Part shown: one piece after another, positions 60,469-64,000 of the stretch
How the letters are laid out: each line of letters begins with the position of its first letter
How positions within the stretch are numbered: position 1 is the stretch's first letter
Origin: Pseudaminobacter sp040045035
GTDB lineage: Bacteria; Pseudomonadota; Alphaproteobacteria; Rhizobiales; Rhizobiaceae
Reading direction: 5' to 3'
Length of the DNA stretch: 64,000 nt
NCBI RefSeq assembly: GCF_040045035.1
Contig: NZ_JBDZDS010000007.1
Location: forward strand, 211,957 to 275,956
Made by a program: the position numbers and the translations under genes
Notes under the pieces: generated by a model
The model's database searches: none
What the model was told of the DNA's origin: nothing
What the model saw: the letters and a program-made list of their open reading frames with translations, nothing else

Positions 60469-60735
60469 GTGAATAAATTTTATAAGAAGGCAAATAAATT
60501 GCAGGAAATTCGCCTTCAGATCTTGGATCTTATTTATGAGGCACAGGATGCCATAGATGGAACAGAGATTGAGGAGCTGGCGGCGCGCACTTGGCTTGAG
60601 CAAATAAGGGCCGCGCTTAATAGCGATCCTGCCTTTGCAACAAGGTTGATCCACACGATGGTGGACAGCGAGGCTGCTCTATTCGAGGAGGCGGACTGCA
60701 ATCGACGGGCTGAATATTGCGATCGTGCTATATAG
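60469..60735 (+). CDS. small hypothetical protein
   Basis: Predicted helical, acidic protein of 88 residues (KLQEIRLQILDLIYEAQDAI and LEQIRAALNSDPAFATRLIH). GTG 60469 is chosen because AAGGA lies 8 nt upstream. The 5' half and its upstream region are notably AT-rich against the rest of the window, which suggests recent acquisition. No family recognised. It lies after the decayed FtsH-like gene and before a candidate terminator. Confidence 0.5.
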   Translation: MNKFYKKANKLQEIRLQILDLIYEAQDAIDGTEIEELAARTWLEQIRAALNSDPAFATRLIHTMVDSEAALFEEADCNRRAEYCDRAI

Positions 60736-61417
60736 GCAGCCTTCCAGCCGAGACCGTTGTCGATGGGGCCCCTGGCCAAGCGAACTCGCATTGCTCTTTA
60801 GCTCCCTATCGCCTATCAAATAGCCAAGGATGCCAGATTGACTGAAAGGCTCCTTCCGCTGTGAAAACAGTCCAACCGGGATGGTGGATAAGGCGTAGCC
60901 GAAGAGAGTGTCGAGATTGCCAAGGGACCGCTCGAGAGAGCTGGTCCCTTTGGTTTAATGGCTATAGAAGGCGCGCGATGGTTGGCCAATCGGATGGAGA
61001 GCGCGAGCCACCCCTGCGCTGATGAGCGCGGAAAGGTATGAGGGGGGCTTTTGGCTGTCGGCGTCCTTGCGGGCCTGACCCCAAATCGGAAGCTATCATC
61101 AACCCTCGTCGATCTCCGCGGCTGCGATCTGTGCGATCCACATGCTTATCCTCCCCGTCCTCGAAGTAACGGAAAGCCCTGCCCAAGCAATACCCCCGTG
61201 GACAAGGCGACCCCCCGCCGAAGGTAGGTCCCACCAAATCAGCGTTCCGCTGGACCCTGGTTCCGCATGAGAGCACACATTTTAGGTGAACTCTTGGACC
61301 CATGACACACCGCATCACTGTTCGGCCTTCCGAACGCGGTTGCTTGTCTGACGGTTGCCGCTGTTTCGCGGGCTGGCGCTTGTCAGCGAAGTGCCTAGCG
61401 CCTCACGGGAGGAACGC
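60736..61417. other. 680-nt gap with one candidate terminator
   Basis: No gene is supported. At 60922-60950, AAGGGACC and GGTCCCTT pair around a 13-nt loop, followed by TTGGTTT; this could end rightward transcription. The remaining sequence (60955-61400) has no recognisable coding or repeat pattern. Confidence 0.4.
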
Positions 61418-61840
61418 ATGGAACGCTGCAAAAGAATGGTCGATTTAGGCCGTCGCCGCTTCTTGCAGGGAAGCGCACTCGCGGCCGCCGGAGCGGCAGC
61501 CGCCGCCAGCTTCCCGCGAGAGGCGAAGGCTCAAGCACAGATGGCCAGGGTGGAGTATCCATCGAACCGCCTCGCCAATGTCGCGGACCTCAAAGTCAAT
61601 GAGCCGCTCGAAGTCGCCTATCCCGACAAGAACGCGCCCGGAGTGCTGCTCAAGCTCGCCCACCAGGTCGAAGGCGGGGCAGGCCCGGACGGCGACATCG
61701 TCGGCTTCACCACGGTCTGTCCGCATCGGGGCTTTCCCCTTGCTTACCGTGCCGACGACCGCACGCTGAACTGCCCCGGCCACTACTCGCGGTTCGACTG
61801 CGAGGCGGGAGGACTTCAGATCTGGGGCCAACCCACCACC
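61418..61840 (+). pseudogene. aioB: arsenite oxidase small subunit (Rieske), C-terminally truncated
   Basis: Rieske iron-sulfur subunit of arsenite oxidase. ATG 61418 with GGGAGGAACGC upstream. A Tat leader LGRRRFLQGSALAAAGAAAA precedes the mature part. The pattern APGVLLKLAHQVEGGAGPDG and the cluster ligands CPHRGFPLAY and CPGHYSRFD (C-x-H, 15 residues, C-x2-H) match AioB. After GGLQIWGQ (about residue 138) the sequence ceases to match and reads through to 61930 with unrelated residues. The last 30-35 residues and the downstream molybdopterin subunit gene are missing. Likely non-functional. Confidence 0.75.
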
Positions 61841-61941
61841 ACAAGCGGCCTATCAGCTTCCCACCCCGGGACAGACCGGAGAGCAACCTTTCCAACAGGC
61901 CGAAGCGGTCGTCCGTGGTGCGTCGGGTGACCGCTTCAATG

Positions 61942-62085
61942 TCAGATTTCGGTTCGCTCTGCCAAGAGCAGTGCGTCCTCGACATCGACGCCAAGGTACC
62001 GAACGGTGTTCTCTATCTTGGAGTGGCCAAGCAGGATCTGGATGGCGCGGAGATTTCCTGTCGCCTTGTAGATCATCGATAGCCC
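61942..62085 (-). pseudogene. tyrosine recombinase (integrase), C-terminal remnant
   Basis: The minus strand encodes SMIYKATGNLRAIQILLGHS followed by KIENTVRYLGVDVEDALLL and ending AERTEI. This is the end of a small tyrosine recombinase family, with the box II LLGHSKIENT and the nucleophilic Tyr in VRYLGV. The catalytic Arg region and N-terminus are absent. It abuts the truncated arsenite oxidase gene. Confidence 0.65.
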
Positions 62086-62455
62086 ACACAGTAGATGCCG
62101 ATCACGTGGTCCTCTGAATCCCTTATTGGGTCGTATCCCGTGGCGTAAGGCTTGCCGAGAATGAAGCACGGCGTCCGTTGGGGCGGTTGGGCTGCAAGGT
62201 CATGATTATTGTTGTGCGGACGGACAGTTGCAAATGATTATCAATACCAAGTCATTGATATGTTTGACTATTTTTCCATTGATTGCTATGGGGGAGCGGT
62301 ATCGGGGAGTAGCAACCGCCCGCAAGCGGGAGCGCGTCAACATACTCGCGGATGTCGCGTGGCGCGTTCGGACAGTTTTTGGCTGACTCTGCAAGACCGA
62401 GGTCGATCAACCTCTGGCGATTGGCCACGCGCCAATGCTCTCCCGGAGCCAAGAA
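62086..62455. other. upstream region of the CDF exporter gene
   Basis: About 370 nt without a supported gene. An AT-rich section (62215-62285) contains AATGATTATCAAT (62233-62245), partly similar to a Fur-type box, and could hold the exporter promoter. No terminator is seen. Confidence 0.35.
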
Positions 62456-63829
62456 ATGCAGAAAGACAAAGAGCGCGTTGCGCTGATCTCAATGGCGTCG
62501 AGCGCGGCGCTCGCCATCGGCAAGTTCGCGATTGGCTTTATGACCGGCAGTATCGGCCTCATCTCGGAAGGCGTGCATTCCTCGTCCGATTTCGTGGCCA
62601 CGCTGGTCACCTGGTGGGCCGTTCGCATTAGCGGCAAAGCAGCCGACGACGCGCACCACTATGGCTACGGCAAAATGGAGAGCATCGCCGCCTTGTTTGA
62701 GGTTGTGCTCCTTCTCGGGGCCGCTGGTTGGATTGCCTATGAAGCCCTCAAGCGCCTGTCCGGGGAGGCGCATCAAATCGAGGCCGCGCCGATTGCAATC
62801 GCCGTCCTAGTCGTTTCCATGGTCGTTGACTTCTGGCGGGTAAGGGCTTTGCGCAGGGTCGCCAAAGCGACCGGCAGTCCGGCGCTCGAAGCCGATGCCT
62901 TGCATTTTCTCTCGGATATGTTGGCCTCCGGGATAGTGCTGATAGGCATGGTGTTCGTGACGCTCGGCTACTGGTCTGCAGATGCCGTGGCCGCCCTGGT
63001 CGTGGCTGGGTTCATTGTCGTGGCAGCGGTCAAGCTCGGCCATCAGTCCTTTGCAGCCCTCACCGATGCCGCACCGGAGGGCGCGAGTGCGGCCGTCGCC
63101 GCTGCGGTCATCACCGTGCCGAACATCCTGGCCGTGGAGCGGACGCGGGTACGTATGGCCGGAGCGACTCCCTTCGTCGACCTCTTGGTCGCCGTAAGCC
63201 GGGCGCTGCCTCTCGATCACGTCGCAGAGGTGAAGTCGCAGGTTGTCCGTGCAGTGCGTGCGCAACTGCCTCATGCCGAGGTGACCGTCGAGATGAAGGC
63301 ACGGGCCGGTGACGACGAGAGCATCGAAACCCAAGTGCGGGTCATCGCGGCCAACCGGGCCGCGGCCATTCACAGGTTGACGGTCCAGCGGGTCGATGGG
63401 CGGCTATCGATCAGCCTTGATATCGAAGTCGACGCCGACCTCAGCGTCGATCAGGCGCATGCAGTGGCAAGCGATCTGGAGACTGGCATCCGGAACGAAC
63501 TTGGGGCCGACACGGAAATTGACACCCACATCGAGCCCATGGCGGCGGAATGGCTGGATGGCGGCGAAGCATCAAGCGAGGACTATCGCCAGATCGTGGA
63601 CTCCTTGAGCAAATCAGCCGAACAGCTTGGCGTTGTCACCGATGTTCATAACATCCGTATCCGCAACACCAGCATCGGCTTGATCGTGAATTTTCATTGC
63701 CGTCTGCCGCCGAACATGTCGGTGACGGAGGCACACGCTGCTGTCGATCAATTGGAGCGAAGCGTCCGCTCTTTACACCTCAACGTTGCCCGGGCGATTG
63801 GCCATGCTGAACCAGCGCGGGAAGGCTAA
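62456..63829 (+). CDS. cation diffusion facilitator (CDF) family exporter with extended C-terminus
   Basis: Proton-coupled divalent metal exporter of 457 residues; usual family members are about 300. The six-helix membrane part contains the metal sites EGVHSSSDF (H-x3-D) and ALHFLSDMLAS (H-x3-D). The cytoplasmic part appears to hold three ferredoxin-like modules: one with FVDLLVAVSRALPLDHVAEV, one with LSISLDIEVDADLSVDQAHA, and one with GLIVNFHCRLPPNMSVTEAH. Start ATG 62456 has CGGAG upstream. Located beside arsenic-oxidase and cupredoxin remnants, in keeping with metal homeostasis. Confidence 0.88.
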   Translation: MQKDKERVALISMASSAALAIGKFAIGFMTGSIGLISEGVHSSSDFVATLVTWWAVRISGKAADDAHHYGYGKMESIAALFEVVLLLGAAGWIAYEALKRLSGEAHQIEAAPIAIAVLVVSMVVDFWRVRALRRVAKATGSPALEADALHFLSDMLASGIVLIGMVFVTLGYWSADAVAALVVAGFIVVAAVKLGHQSFAALTDAAPEGASAAVAAAVITVPNILAVERTRVRMAGATPFVDLLVAVSRALPLDHVAEVKSQVVRAVRAQLPHAEVTVEMKARAGDDESIETQVRVIAANRAAAIHRLTVQRVDGRLSISLDIEVDADLSVDQAHAVASDLETGIRNELGADTEIDTHIEPMAAEWLDGGEASSEDYRQIVDSLSKSAEQLGVVTDVHNIRIRNTSIGLIVNFHCRLPPNMSVTEAHAAVDQLERSVRSLHLNVARAIGHAEPAREG

Positions 63830-63864
63830 CCTCGAGGGCTGGAAACCCTAACTCCTGTTGCGGC

Positions 63865-64000
63865 CTACCGCACGGCCGCGGTGATGCGGCCCTTCATGTT
63901 GGGGTGAAAGCGGCAGTAGTAATCAACCACTCCCGCCTTCTCCAGCACTATGCTTGCCGACCTATTCGGCGGGATCATCACCTCCCAACCTCCCGTCACC
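63865..64000 (-). CDS. cupredoxin-domain protein, partial
   Basis: Only the last 45 codons are in the window; the gene continues past the right edge. The visible end reads GGWEVMIPPNRSASIVLEKA and GVVDYYCRFHPNMKGRITAA, with the type 1 copper ligands Cys, His and Met in CRFHPNM. It resembles plastocyanin/amicyanin-like periplasmic copper proteins. It is convergent with the CDF exporter gene (36 nt between stops). Confidence 0.8.
   Translation of the reverse strand, partial: VTGGWEVMIPPNRSASIVLEKAGVVDYYCRFHPNMKGRITAAVR

Noticed and set aside
62233..62245. Possible Fur-type box AATGATTATCAAT upstream of the CDF exporter
   Set aside because: Only 11 of 13 core positions match the classical consensus, it is 210 nt from the start, and rhizobia mainly use RirA/Irr for iron; too weak to list as a site.
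1..64000. CRISPR array, rRNA operon or complete tRNA gene
   Set aside because: No regularly spaced direct repeats, no rRNA-like sequence, and only the 14-nt tRNA 3' end at 30439-30452 was found.

Overview
This is high-GC DNA from an alphaproteobacterium, most likely a Hyphomicrobiales member of the Mesorhizobium/Aminobacter/Phyllobacteriaceae type. The reasons are the density of ABC uptake operons with local LysR, AsnC and XRE regulators, an HWE-family histidine kinase, a BKACE enzyme, an acetylpolyamine-amidohydrolase-like enzyme and rhizobial-type IS3/IS407 elements. Assignment is by family recognition from translated sequence; no database search was run.

Positions 1-29000 are a continuous set of nitrogen- and amide-compound uptake and catabolism operons. 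A lone polyamine-type binding protein (142-1194) is followed by a leftward operon (1525-7620: class IV aminotransferase, amino-acid ABC transporter, P1-family aminopeptidase, amidase) with a divergent LysR. Then come a photolyase, an M24 peptidase, a GAF protein, and a dipeptide-type transporter whose binding protein and XRE-cupin regulator (leftward) are separated from its permeases and ATPases (rightward). A second leftward catabolic cluster (18153-23758: acetylpolyamine amidohydrolase-like, GNAT, BKACE, class III aminotransferase, dimethylformamidase-like) faces a LysR and a PotB-PotC-PotD-PotA transporter (24886-29003).

At 29001-30385 two IS407-group elements are fused head to head, both broken. 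Just beyond them, 30407-30452 holds what looks like the last 14 nt of an initiator tRNA gene plus its terminator. This is the scar expected at one edge of a tRNA-integrated element. To its right lies accessory DNA: an XRE regulator with tandem palindromes; a tight four-gene operon (DUF6634-like protein, Lon-type AAA ATPase, stand-alone FtsH-type M41 peptidase, metallophosphoesterase with a frameshifted 3' end); a PycTM/DUF5706-like membrane protein; and a 1225-residue FecR-TPR-outer-membrane-barrel protein coupled to a CHASE2 nucleotide cyclase.

Positions 41737-48218 are a leftward aminophosphonate-type ABC transporter operon ending in a class III PLP enzyme, with a divergent LysR. An IS1111-group IS110 transposase follows (48520-49557). 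Next are a DHFR-like/TetR pair with a clear promoter-operator, a MASE1-HWE histidine kinase, and an AsnC regulator facing diaminopropionate ammonia-lyase and two M20 amidohydrolases.

The right end (57800-64000) contains a PRC-barrel protein, an L,D-transpeptidase, and a run of gene remnants: an MscS N-terminus, a Vsr N-terminus, a decayed FtsH-like gene, a truncated arsenite oxidase small subunit and an integrase C-terminus. It ends with a CDF cation exporter carrying an extended cytoplasmic region and the C-terminus of a cupredoxin, which suggests a decayed metal/metalloid-resistance island.
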